In this document: piece after piece, positions 7,007 to 14,512 of the stretch
How the letters are laid out: the number at the start of each line of letters is the position of its first letter
Position numbering within the stretch: the first letter of the stretch is position 1
NCBI GenBank assembly: GCA_002345215.1
Contig: DDVH01000006.1
Span: 41,972 to 65,267, forward strand
Direction of reading: 5' to 3'
Length of the DNA: 23,296 nucleotides
Source of the DNA: Anaerolineales bacterium UBA2317
GTDB lineage: Bacteria > Chloroflexota > Anaerolineae > Anaerolineales > Villigracilaceae
Program-made: the position numbers and the translations under genes
Notes under the pieces: model-generated
Told to the model about the DNA's origin: nothing
Seen by the model: the letters and a program-made list of their open reading frames with translations, nothing else
The model's database searches: none

Positions 7007-8080
7007 TTGAAAACCAAAAAACTGACATTATTTTTTCTGCTGATTATCGGCGCATTGATACTCAGTGCCTGTACCGGGCAACCCCTTACCAATAATTATC
7101 CCGGTCTCGCAACAGATGGGGAACGAGCTTACATTTCCACTGGCTCATTCATCTATGCAATAGATGTAGAAACTGGAAATCAAGTTTGGAGTTACCCCGA
7201 AGACCCAGAAACTGAACTTTTATATTATGCAAATCCCGTCTTAACCGAAGATGGTCAATTACTGATTGGAAGTGTTGGTACAAATCATGCTTTCATTAGT
7301 TTAGACCCTGCTACTGGGCAAGAAAAATGGCCTGAACCATTTTCATCAGCAAAAGGCGCGTGGGTGGCATCCCCGCTTGTATTCAATGAAACCATTTATG
7401 CTCCCAATACAGATGGCTTTCTTTACATTTTAGATTTAAATGGAAATCAAATGAGCCCGCCAATTGAATTGGGTGGTGCATTGTGGTCTGCGCCAGTGAC
7501 TGATGGTACTTACATTTACATCAACTCACTTGACCATCATTTGCATATTTTGAATCCAACCACTGGCGAAAGCGCTGACCCAATTGACTTAGGCGGCGCG
7601 GCTCCGGGTAGCCCAGCAATTGGGAATGATGGCATTTATGTCGGCTCGTTTGCATCGGATGTGAAATTTATTACACCAAATGGTAACAATGAAGTCATTG
7701 CCTCTGCATCCGATTGGGTTTGGGGAACCCCAGCCTTTGACAGTGAAACTTTATATTTTGCCGATTTAAGTGGAAATATTTTTTCGCTTGATTTAACAAA
7801 CAATCGTCAGAATTGGGATTCACTACAACCAGATGGTCCTGTAACGGCGAGTCTGCTTGTGGTGGGTGACCAGATTTACGTCGCGACAGAGGCGGGGTCT
7901 CTCATCGCCTTAGACCGTGATGGAAAAATCGTCTGGGAAAAAACACCCGGCGGAAAAATTTATACAACTCCAGTGCTTGCCAATGATTTAATTCTCGTTG
8001 CACCCTATCAAGCAGAATTTGCCCTCGCCGCTTATGATGCCGATGGCAAACAAGCCTGGACGTTTACACTAGATAATTAA
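7007..8080 (+). CDS. PQQ-repeat beta-propeller lipoprotein (BamB-like fold)
   Basis: A 357-residue secreted lipoprotein. The start is TTG with GGAG at 6992-6995. The signal peptide carries a hydrophobic core (LFFLLIIGALIL) and the lipobox LSAC, with acylated Cys22. The rest is a series of PQQ-like propeller blades marked by repeated YISTGSFIYAIDVETGNQVW-type units (for example LYILDLNGN, LHILNPTTGE, LIALDRDGKIVWE). No PQQ-binding or catalytic residues are evident, so a protein-binding scaffold is more likely than an enzyme. Its position between yidD and yidC and only 11 bases before yidC suggests a role in membrane or surface protein biogenesis, which is inference. Confidence 0.87.
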   Translation: MKTKKLTLFFLLIIGALILSACTGQPLTNNYPGLATDGERAYISTGSFIYAIDVETGNQVWSYPEDPETELLYYANPVLTEDGQLLIGSVGTNHAFISLDPATGQEKWPEPFSSAKGAWVASPLVFNETIYAPNTDGFLYILDLNGNQMSPPIELGGALWSAPVTDGTYIYINSLDHHLHILNPTTGESADPIDLGGAAPGSPAIGNDGIYVGSFASDVKFITPNGNNEVIASASDWVWGTPAFDSETLYFADLSGNIFSLDLTNNRQNWDSLQPDGPVTASLLVVGDQIYVATEAGSLIALDRDGKIVWEKTPGGKIYTTPVLANDLILVAPYQAEFALAAYDADGKQAWTFTLDN

Positions 8081-8091
8081 GGAGTCCAACA

Positions 8092-8880
8092 ATGTGGGAA
8101 CTCATTATTGTTCAACCGCTTACTAACTTACTTTTGTGGATTTATGACACATTGGGTCATGGTCCGCACATGTTTGGGCTTGCCATCATTTTGTTTACTG
8201 TTTTGATTAAGTTACTTACATGGCCCCTCAACGCTTCACAAGTGAAGGGTGCACAAGCCATGCAAGAATTACAAAACGATAAAGAATGGCAAGACATTCA
8301 AAAGAAATATGCCAAAGACCGCGAAAAACTTGCTCAAGAACAAATGCGCATTTATCGCGAAAAAGGCATCAATCCATTTGCATCTTGTTTGCCGACTTTG
8401 ATTCAATTTCCTATCATCATTGGTTTATATCAAAGTATTATCCGTGCGTTATCTGCCACACCGTTAGACATGTTGAAATTAGCAAGAACTGTTTATCCAT
8501 TTCAAAATGTTGAAAACATCATTCCACTCAACAGCACATTTTTGTGGATGGATTTAGGCAGACCTGAATCGATCCAAATTTTAGGTTTTGGTTTACCAAC
8601 ATTAGCAATCATCGTTGCCGCCACTACTTGGTTACAAACCAAACTTACCATGCCTGCTACATCGAACCCCAACGACCAAACCGCACAAATGACTCGTATG
8701 ATGAGTATTTACATGCCATTAATGCTTGGTTGGTTTTCATTAACTTTTGCATCAGGCATTTCTGTGTATTTCATCATCAGCAACATTCTCGGCATTGTCC
8801 AATACGCCGCAACAGGTCGCGCCAATTGGCGTAACTTATTGCCTGGCGGTAATAAACAAACATCCCCAGCCAAAAAATAG
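8092..8880 (+). CDS. yidC: Membrane protein insertase YidC/Oxa1
   Basis: A 262-residue insertase that places proteins in the inner membrane. It is the short form, without the large periplasmic domain of proteobacterial YidC. Hydrophobic segments lie at about residues 28-45, 95-115, 160-178 and 200-235, separated by the cytoplasmic hairpin rich in charge (QDIQKKYAKDREKLAQEQMRIYREKGINPFASCLPTLIQ, about 66-105). The groove position usually held by Arg is Lys40 (VLIKLLTWPL). No lipobox is seen. GGAG lies a few bases before the ATG. It is packed with the upstream lipoprotein and downstream jag. Confidence 0.95.
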   Translation: MWELIIVQPLTNLLLWIYDTLGHGPHMFGLAIILFTVLIKLLTWPLNASQVKGAQAMQELQNDKEWQDIQKKYAKDREKLAQEQMRIYREKGINPFASCLPTLIQFPIIIGLYQSIIRALSATPLDMLKLARTVYPFQNVENIIPLNSTFLWMDLGRPESIQILGFGLPTLAIIVAATTWLQTKLTMPATSNPNDQTAQMTRMMSIYMPLMLGWFSLTFASGISVYFIISNILGIVQYAATGRANWRNLLPGGNKQTSPAKK

Positions 8881-8889
8881 GGAGGCACC

Positions 8890-9687
8890 ATGAACGAGCG
8901 AACTACGCTTGAAGTAATTGCTCCAACTGTTGAAGAAGCCATTCAACAAGGTTTATCGCAACTTGGTTTATCAGCCGACCAAGTTTCAGTAGAAGTTTTA
9001 GATTCAGGCTCAAAAGGATTATTTGGACTTGGTGGCAGACAAGTGCGCGTCTTGTTGACCGTTGGTGCTCCTCAAGAATCCGCTTCTATACCTGACCCGA
9101 AACCTGCTACAACAAAGTCAGCAGACTCTAAGCCCAAACAAAGAGAATCCAAACCTCGTGCTGAAAAGAAACCAGTTGCAGAACCTTCAAACAATAAAAA
9201 TTCTGAACCGCTAGCACATGACTCAATTATAGATACAACCGAAAACATTGTTTCTAAATTGATTCATCACATGGGTTTGAAGGCACAAGTCTCAGCGCAC
9301 TATGACGAAGATAGCACAGATGACCGCCGCGTGATTCAAGTAGATGTACGTGGCGATGATTTGAGTGCATTAATTGGTCGCCATGCTGAAACATTGGTTG
9401 CCTTTCAACATGTTGCCTCATTAATCGTCGGCAAACAAACCGAACATTATGTGCAATTGATTGTAGATGTAGAAGGCTATCGCGCTCGCCGCGAAAAACA
9501 AATTCGTCAATTAGCCAATCGCATGGCAGACCAAGTGACCAAGACGGGCAAAAAAGTGACGATGGAACCCATGCCTTCTAGCGAACGCCGCCTTGTTCAC
9601 ATTGAATTACGTGGGCATCCAGCTGTGAGCACTGAAAGCACTGGCGAAGAACCATATCGCAAAGTAGTCATTCTTCCGAAAGAATAA
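8890..9687 (+). CDS. jag: Jag/KhpB RNA-binding protein
   Basis: A 265-residue cytoplasmic RNA-binding protein. The Jag-N domain covers about residues 1-58 (VEEAIQQGLSQLGL, SKGLFGLGGRQVRV). A charged Lys/Pro/Ser-rich linker runs to about 115. The KH domain covers about 120-195, with ALIGRHAETLVAFQHV standing for the GxxG-type loop. The R3H domain at the end holds R233-x3-H237 in SERRLVHIELRG. It follows yidC by nine bases with GGAGG upstream, the standard yidC-jag pairing. In other bacteria the family influences cell envelope and division genes through RNA binding. Confidence 0.93.
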   Translation: MNERTTLEVIAPTVEEAIQQGLSQLGLSADQVSVEVLDSGSKGLFGLGGRQVRVLLTVGAPQESASIPDPKPATTKSADSKPKQRESKPRAEKKPVAEPSNNKNSEPLAHDSIIDTTENIVSKLIHHMGLKAQVSAHYDEDSTDDRRVIQVDVRGDDLSALIGRHAETLVAFQHVASLIVGKQTEHYVQLIVDVEGYRARREKQIRQLANRMADQVTKTGKKVTMEPMPSSERRLVHIELRGHPAVSTESTGEEPYRKVVILPKE

Positions 9688-9691
9688 AATA

Positions 9692-9740
9692 GACGATGGA
9701 CGATAGACCGTAGACTGTGAAAGTCTACGGTCTTTTATTT
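9692..9740 (+). terminator. Terminator after jag, preceded by GACGAT direct repeat
   Basis: A 12-bp perfect stem AGACCGTAGACT (9705-9716) with its complement (9722-9733), a five-base loop, then TTTATTT. Immediately upstream are two GACGAT units (9692-9697 and 9699-9704). The GACGATGGACGATAGACC style looks like a dispersed repeat that also serves as terminator. Confidence 0.8.
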
Positions 9741-9782
9741 CTTAAAATACGAAAGAAGAAAGACGAAAGAAACGATAGCGTT

Positions 9783-9797
9783 TATAATTCATTTATG
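9783..9797 (+). promoter_or_regulatory. -10 box of a leaderless promoter for the PfkB gene
   Basis: A perfect TATAAT at 9783-9788 is followed by exactly six bases and then ATG at 9795, so transcription would start on the A of the start codon. No Shine-Dalgarno sequence precedes this ATG. The same arrangement recurs at 14498. The -35 region is weak. Confidence 0.6.
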
Positions 9798-10640
9798 CAA
9801 CAAAATCTTCAGCCTGTAGATTATCTTCTCATTGGTCATATTGCAGTGGATTTAACGCCGACTGGAAAACAATTGGGCGGAACAGTTTCATATTCTGCAT
9901 TGACTGCAAAAGCGATGGGATTACGAGTTGGAATTCTCACATCCGTAGGCAAAGATGCAAAATTGGAATTATTAAATGGGATTCAAATTGTTAACATCCC
10001 AACTGAACAAAGTACAATTTTTGAAAATGTAAAAACAGAAAACGGTAGAAAACAAACGATACATCATCAAGCCACGAAAATTTTAGTTGAACATGTGCCA
10101 GATGTTTGGAAAAATTCTCCGATTGTTCATCTTGCACCAATTGCACAAGAAGTTGATTCTGATTTAATAAAATATTTTGACAAATCTTTTGTTGGAGTTA
10201 CACCTCAAGGTTGGATGCGTGCATGGGATGAAAATGGTCAGGTGTATGCCACTACTTGGGAAAACAGCGAACAGGTTTTAGGTCAGGTGGGAGGCGTGGT
10301 TTTGAGTCTAGAAGATGTGAATCGTGATTTAGAAAAAGTTGAATGGTTTGCACATCATACAAATCGTTTGTGTGTTACAGAAGGTGCAGATGGTGCTGTT
10401 TTATATTGGCATGGTGATAGGCGAAGGTTTCGTCCGATTGAAGTGAATGAAGTGGATGCAACAGGTGCAGGTGATATTTTTGCGGCGGCATTTTTTGCGC
10501 GTTTGTATCAAACAAAAGATGCGTGGGAAGCGGCGCGTTTTGCAACAAACTTGGCGGCGTATTCAGTGACGCGAAATGGTTTAATGGGAATTCCAACGCA
10601 AGAAGAAATTGAACATTGCAAGATGGAGGTTTTATCTTGA
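9795..10640 (+). CDS. PfkB/ribokinase-family carbohydrate kinase
   Basis: A 281-residue kinase expected to phosphorylate a sugar, nucleoside or related alcohol with ATP. It shows the N-terminal GG glycine pair with a substrate-binding region (LGGTVSYSALTAKAMGLRVGILTSVGKDA) and the C-terminal catalytic signature DATGAGD with base D227. Length is slightly short of the usual 300 because the lid region is reduced. The open frame continues back to GTG at 9717, but that lies inside the terminator hairpin. ATG 9795 matches the family N-terminus (DYLLIGHIAVDL) and has a -10 box six bases ahead. Its stop overlaps the parA TTG start. Substrate is unknown. Confidence 0.88.
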   Translation: MQQNLQPVDYLLIGHIAVDLTPTGKQLGGTVSYSALTAKAMGLRVGILTSVGKDAKLELLNGIQIVNIPTEQSTIFENVKTENGRKQTIHHQATKILVEHVPDVWKNSPIVHLAPIAQEVDSDLIKYFDKSFVGVTPQGWMRAWDENGQVYATTWENSEQVLGQVGGVVLSLEDVNRDLEKVEWFAHHTNRLCVTEGADGAVLYWHGDRRRFRPIEVNEVDATGAGDIFAAAFFARLYQTKDAWEAARFATNLAAYSVTRNGLMGIPTQEEIEHCKMEVLS

Positions 10641-11404
10641 AAAAAATTTATACATTGGTGAATCAAAAAGGTGGTGTAGGAAAAACTACATCCACGATTA
10701 ATTTGGCAGCGTATTTAGCAAAGTTAGGTCAAAAAGTTTTGGTGGTAGATTTAGACCCACAAGCCAATGCTACATCATGCTTGGGAGTGGATAAATTAAA
10801 TGTAGCAGGCGGAACGTACGAAGCCTTGTTGGGTGATGAAAATATTTTTCGTTACATATTATTAAATGAAAGATTGAATTTATCTTTATTACCTGCTTCA
10901 CCATCATTAGCGGGTGCAGAAATTGAATTGGTGGATGAACTTGCGCGTGAAACACAATTACGAAAAGCAATTATGCAAGTGGCTGACCGCTATCAATATG
11001 TTTTTGTAGATTGTCCGCCTTCATTAGGTTTATTAACTGTCAACGGTTTAATGGCGGCAATGGATGGTGTGATTGTTCCAGTGCAATGCGAATATCTCGC
11101 ATTGGAAGGTTTGGGTCAATTGACTCAAACGATAGAAAGAGTTAAATCTGCATTGTTCCCTGAATTGAAAGTGCGCGGTGTAGTTTTGACGATGTATGAT
11201 AATCGTACAAATCTTTCCAGTGATGTGGTTACGGAAGTTAATAAACATTTTCCAAATCAGGTTTTCAAAAGTATTATTCCGCGTAATATTCGTTTGGCAG
11301 AAGCCCCATCGTATGGATTGCCGATTTCAGAATATGCACCGACATCCGTTGGTGCAATTGCGTATGAAGCGTTGGCGAAAGAATTATTGAAAGGTGATAA
11401 ATAA
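10637..11404 (+). CDS. parA: Chromosome partitioning ATPase ParA/Soj
   Basis: A 255-residue Walker-type ATPase that binds DNA nonspecifically and works with ParB to segregate the origin region. The deviant Walker A KGGVGKTT (K11, K16) and VVDLDPQAN (D38, D40) are intact. The conserved DCPPSLGLLTVNGL, VPVQCEYLALEGLGQL and PRNIRLAEAPSYGLP segments are also present. The start is TTG at 10637, with GGAGG at 10625-10629 and a TTGA overlap with the kinase stop. An upstream in-frame TTG at 10616 lacks a ribosome binding site. It is followed two bases later by parB. Confidence 0.95.
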   Translation: MKKIYTLVNQKGGVGKTTSTINLAAYLAKLGQKVLVVDLDPQANATSCLGVDKLNVAGGTYEALLGDENIFRYILLNERLNLSLLPASPSLAGAEIELVDELARETQLRKAIMQVADRYQYVFVDCPPSLGLLTVNGLMAAMDGVIVPVQCEYLALEGLGQLTQTIERVKSALFPELKVRGVVLTMYDNRTNLSSDVVTEVNKHFPNQVFKSIIPRNIRLAEAPSYGLPISEYAPTSVGAIAYEALAKELLKGDK

Positions 11405-11406
11405 TT

Positions 11407-12264
11407 ATGGCTCAACGAAAAGGTTTAGGTAAAGGATTAGATGCGCTCATTCCTGGCGGGAAAACTGCTTCTGTTTCATCAGGCAGTGGTTCTGGCGTGC
11501 AACATGCGCCAGTGGAGTCGATTAAACGCAATCCACGTCAGCCGCGTTTGACATTTAAGGATGATGAATTAAATGAATTAGCCGCATCTATTAAAGAACA
11601 TGGCGTCATTCAACCGCTTATTGTTATGTCTAATGGTGATGGTACTTACATTTTAATTGCTGGTGAAAGACGTTTACAAGCCTCACAACGTGCTGGATTA
11701 AAAACTGTACCTGTCATACCACGCCAAGCCAATAATCAAGAATTGCTTGAGTTGGCGTTAATTGAAAATGTGCAACGTGCAGATTTGAATCCGATGGAAG
11801 AAGCGGAAGCCTATCGTCATTTGGCAGATGATTTTGGTTTGTCACATGAAATGATTGCCAAAAGAGTTGGTAAAAGTCGTGTAGCAGTGACCAATACGAT
11901 TCGTTTGATGAATTTAGCAGATGCTGTTAAGCAAGCCTTAGTGGATGGAAAAATTACAGAAGGTCATGCGCGTGCTTTGTTGATGTTATCTACTCAAAAA
12001 GCACAGACTTCCGCTTTGCAGACGATTGTGAATTTATCATTGAGTGTGCGCCAAGCCGAAGAATTGATGCGTAAGTTAACAGGTCTAAAACCGATTAAAG
12101 CCAAGAAGCCTTTTCGCAATGCCAATGTGACCGATGTTGAAAAACGATTACAAAAAAGTTTAGGAACGAAAGTTGCACTGAAACATGGCAAAAAAGGTGG
12201 GACTGTCACAATTTATTATTATTCAGATGAAGAGTTGGACGCTTTGTTGGATAAATTGACATAA
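11407..12264 (+). CDS. parB: Chromosome partitioning protein ParB/Spo0J
   Basis: A 285-residue centromere-binding CTPase clamp. The N-terminus has the KGLGKGLDALIPG peptide that stimulates ParA. The ParB/Srx core follows with IKRNPRQPR, EHGVIQPL, AGERRLQA (GERR 86-89, CTP site) and ENVQRADLNPMEEA (from residue 120). A helix-turn-helix lies at about 144-166 (LSHEMIAKRVGKSRVAVTNTIRL) and a C-terminal dimer domain ends the protein. AAGGTGAT at 11391-11398 is the ribosome binding site. No convincing parS site was found in the window. The gene ends in a strong bidirectional terminator. Confidence 0.95.
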   Translation: MAQRKGLGKGLDALIPGGKTASVSSGSGSGVQHAPVESIKRNPRQPRLTFKDDELNELAASIKEHGVIQPLIVMSNGDGTYILIAGERRLQASQRAGLKTVPVIPRQANNQELLELALIENVQRADLNPMEEAEAYRHLADDFGLSHEMIAKRVGKSRVAVTNTIRLMNLADAVKQALVDGKITEGHARALLMLSTQKAQTSALQTIVNLSLSVRQAEELMRKLTGLKPIKAKKPFRNANVTDVEKRLQKSLGTKVALKHGKKGGTVTIYYYSDEELDALLDKLT

Positions 12265-12269
12265 CTATA

Positions 12270-12310
12270 TTATAAAATCCCGAAGTTTCATAAACTTCGG
12301 GATTTTATAA
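12270..12310. terminator. Bidirectional terminator between convergent genes
   Basis: A 19-bp perfect stem (12270-12288 with 12292-12310) and three-base loop. The GC core CCCGAAG/CTTCGGG is flanked by A/T tracts on both sides, so a T run follows the core in either direction. It sits between parB (plus) and the lipoprotein gene (minus), exactly where two-way termination is needed. Confidence 0.9.
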
Positions 12311-12356
12311 AGGCATCCCCCCTTTTGCCGCCCTTTTACAAATAATCAATTAATTT

Positions 12357-13154
12357 TTACTGGATAATATTATCGAAACTAAAAATCGTAAAATCATCCA
12401 TCCATAGCTCTCGCTCTGTACCAATCCAACTAATAAAATAATAAGAAGTTGGTGAATTTGTCCAATTGCGTATATATACCAATTGCTTTTCAGGAGAATT
12501 AGGTTCCCAAATTTTGATTATGTAGTTATTTTCTTTGTCCAGAGCAACAGCGTAGTTATACCAAACGCCTTCGATAAGCTTTAAATCCCCTTTGAAGGGA
12601 TCATCTTTTAGATAAGGGCCTTCGATTACATGGGCTGATAAACTTTTATCAAGCATTTGCATGGCAAAAGAGTAATAACCATCTCTTTTAAATTCGAAAA
12701 ATTCACCCTGTGCATTGATATTATCAAGGCCCCATGTGAAGTTATTTCTAGTACCTGTATATTGGAAAGTAAAAGAGACACCTTCTCCGGGAGTTATAGC
12801 TTTTTCGTTAAAATAGAATATACCGCCTACGCTATTTGGACGAGGAATAATCTTAACATTGTCAGCTTCAACAATACGTAGTATTGCATTATCGTCAGTG
12901 CTTGCCCATCCATTTGGAGACATGCCTTGAATTTTATATTCAAAGTCATCTTTATATAAAATAGTAACATTAGAAAATGTTTGGTCTAAAACTTCAGGAT
13001 AAGTAATCGGAGTTGGAGATGGTTGTGGTGTATCCGTAGGAGGTACAGGCATGTCAGTTGGTGGCACAACAGTTGTTGGTGGAATTTCAGAAGATTGACA
13101 TGCTAAAGCCGAACAACATAATACAAGAATAAAAAGAAAAATTTTAGACTTCAT
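12357..13154 (-). CDS. Secreted lipoprotein with LamG-like C-terminal domain
   Basis: A 265-residue predicted lipoprotein. The signal peptide KSKIFLFILVLCCSALAC ends in a lipobox with Cys19. A low-complexity Pro/Thr linker follows (PPTTVVPPTDMPVPPTDTP, about 25-50), a style common in Chloroflexota surface proteins. The remainder resembles a concanavalin-like jelly roll, from LYKDDFEY to the closing LWMDDFTIF strand. No catalytic residues are recognised. An ATG 15 bases upstream (13169) would give a longer protein, but its own bases contain GGAGGG, the ribosome binding site for the ATG at 13154. It is the only minus-strand gene, divergent from the membrane protein at 13369, whose external domain ends similarly (FDDVFI). 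Confidence 0.78.
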   Translation of the reverse strand: MKSKIFLFILVLCCSALACQSSEIPPTTVVPPTDMPVPPTDTPQPSPTPITYPEVLDQTFSNVTILYKDDFEYKIQGMSPNGWASTDDNAILRIVEADNVKIIPRPNSVGGIFYFNEKAITPGEGVSFTFQYTGTRNNFTWGLDNINAQGEFFEFKRDGYYSFAMQMLDKSLSAHVIEGPYLKDDPFKGDLKLIEGVWYNYAVALDKENNYIIKIWEPNSPEKQLVYIRNWTNSPTSYYFISWIGTERELWMDDFTIFSFDNIIQ

Positions 13155-13368
13155 TTTTGCGCCCTCCATGAGCGCTGAAAATCGTAATGATGTGTGATGA
13201 AATACCGAACTGTCTTTAGAGTGGTACTATAAATAAAGCTTGGTAAGATTAAAGAATGTATAATTACTCCTCTCGCAGAATATGCATACGAAAACGGGAT
13301 AATAAACGAATTTTGATTTTTTCTACCTGAAAAGAATCTGCAAAAAACTGAACATTTCATAAACCTCA

Positions 13369-14487
13369 ATGCTTACAAATAATAAACCTACCGAAGATCA
13401 TATAAATGAAGTTTCAAGAATACTTCGCAATTTTAATCAGCCTGATGAGTGGAAAGATTCTTATTGGCTTTCATCCTATTTAGTCAAAGATTATTTAAGA
13501 TCTGGGCAAGCTCAAACGCCATATCAGGCAGTAAGAGCTACCTTTTCAGATATTCTCAACTTATTGTTGGATGAAAGCCCGTATTATGGGGACATTCTTA
13601 AAGGCAGGTTTTGGGAAGGACAACATGTAGCCCAGATGGTAAAAAATGGGCGACCTCAATATTGGGAGGAAAGAACTTTTTATATATATCAAAAAAAGGC
13701 AATTGCACGTTTTACAGCCCTGTTGTGGGAAAGAGAGCAAATTTGCCAGAAAACTATGTTACAAAGCAAGCCAAAATATATAGAATTTCTTACCAAAAAT
13801 AGAATTACTATTATTAACACTCTGTTTTTTTCTATGATTGCTTTACTGTTTATAGTTTTCGATAAGGTGGAATCTCTTCCATCTAGGGCTTACTCAGAAT
13901 CTACCTTAACTTTAGCCTCACCAGATAATATACTTTTTCCTACAAGTACGAACAGCAAAATAATCTTTCAAGAAAATTTTGAGGATGGGACAGCAGATAA
14001 TTTCAGGAATAAATTAGGTCTATGGGTTGTTGTCTCAGAACCCAATGGAAATAAAGTGTTAGATATAAACAGTATGGATTCATCTATTGAATATCCTACT
14101 ATTGAATTTGGAGAATCTGACTGGAGAAATTTTATTCTTACGTCCCGGATTAATGTTGTCGATTATAGCGATTCGAACGATGCACCATTAGTCTCAATTC
14201 GATTTTCTGAAAACTATAAACTAACATTTACGCCTTATTGGAATGGCGTTGAATTAGTTTTCGAACCTCTGTGGGAGATTGTTAACAGTAGGACACTTGA
14301 AATTCATAAAAATAAATGGTATTCCATTAGCATTAAAGTTCAGGATTCTAAAATTGATATTTTCTTTGAAAATAAACTCATCATTTCTGATGAACTATCC
14401 AATGCCATTACAGGTTTTTTTGGTTTTGCTACCTGGCCGGAAGCACATGTTCAATTTGACGATGTATTTATTACACTAATTGAGTAA
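13369..14487 (+). CDS. Membrane protein: HTH-like cytoplasmic region, TM helix, external LamG-like domain
   Basis: A 372-residue protein of three parts. Residues 1-140 are cytoplasmic and include SDILNLLLDESPYYGDILKGRFWEG and an ERTFYIYQKKAIARFTALLW helix. This pattern resembles the sigma-region-4/HTH-like N-terminal segments found in Chloroflexota multidomain proteins, though the helix-turn-helix core looks degenerate. One membrane helix lies at about 147-164. A Ser/Thr-rich stalk leads to a LamG-like beta domain (about 198-372, starting IIFQENFEDG and ending VQFDDVFITLIE). Cytoplasmic tail in, sensor out would fit a one-component transmembrane regulator, but this is inference. No Shine-Dalgarno sequence is evident. 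Local sequence looks more AT-rich than neighbouring genes. Confidence 0.75.
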   Translation: MLTNNKPTEDHINEVSRILRNFNQPDEWKDSYWLSSYLVKDYLRSGQAQTPYQAVRATFSDILNLLLDESPYYGDILKGRFWEGQHVAQMVKNGRPQYWEERTFYIYQKKAIARFTALLWEREQICQKTMLQSKPKYIEFLTKNRITIINTLFFSMIALLFIVFDKVESLPSRAYSESTLTLASPDNILFPTSTNSKIIFQENFEDGTADNFRNKLGLWVVVSEPNGNKVLDINSMDSSIEYPTIEFGESDWRNFILTSRINVVDYSDSNDAPLVSIRFSENYKLTFTPYWNGVELVFEPLWEIVNSRTLEIHKNKWYSISIKVQDSKIDIFFENKLIISDELSNAITGFFGFATWPEAHVQFDDVFITLIE

Positions 14488-14497
14488 CCTAAAAGGT

Positions 14498-14512
14498 TAT
14501 AATTTACTTATG
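14498..14512 (+). promoter_or_regulatory. -10 box of a leaderless promoter for the amidohydrolase
   Basis: A perfect TATAAT at 14498-14503, six bases, then ATG at 14510. It lies in the 22-base gap after the previous stop. The block TTATAATTYAYTTATG is shared with the kinase promoter at 9782. No Shine-Dalgarno sequence is present. The -35 region is weak. Confidence 0.6.

Noticed and set aside
9717..9794. GTG at 9717 as start of the PfkB kinase
   Set aside because: The GTG lies in the loop of the jag terminator hairpin, and the added 26 residues are unlike the family N-terminus; ATG 9795 fits better.
10939..10954. parS-like site in parA (right half GTGAAACA exact)
   Set aside because: Only 12 of 16 bases match the parS palindrome, and the left half is poor; the bases encode ordinary parA residues.
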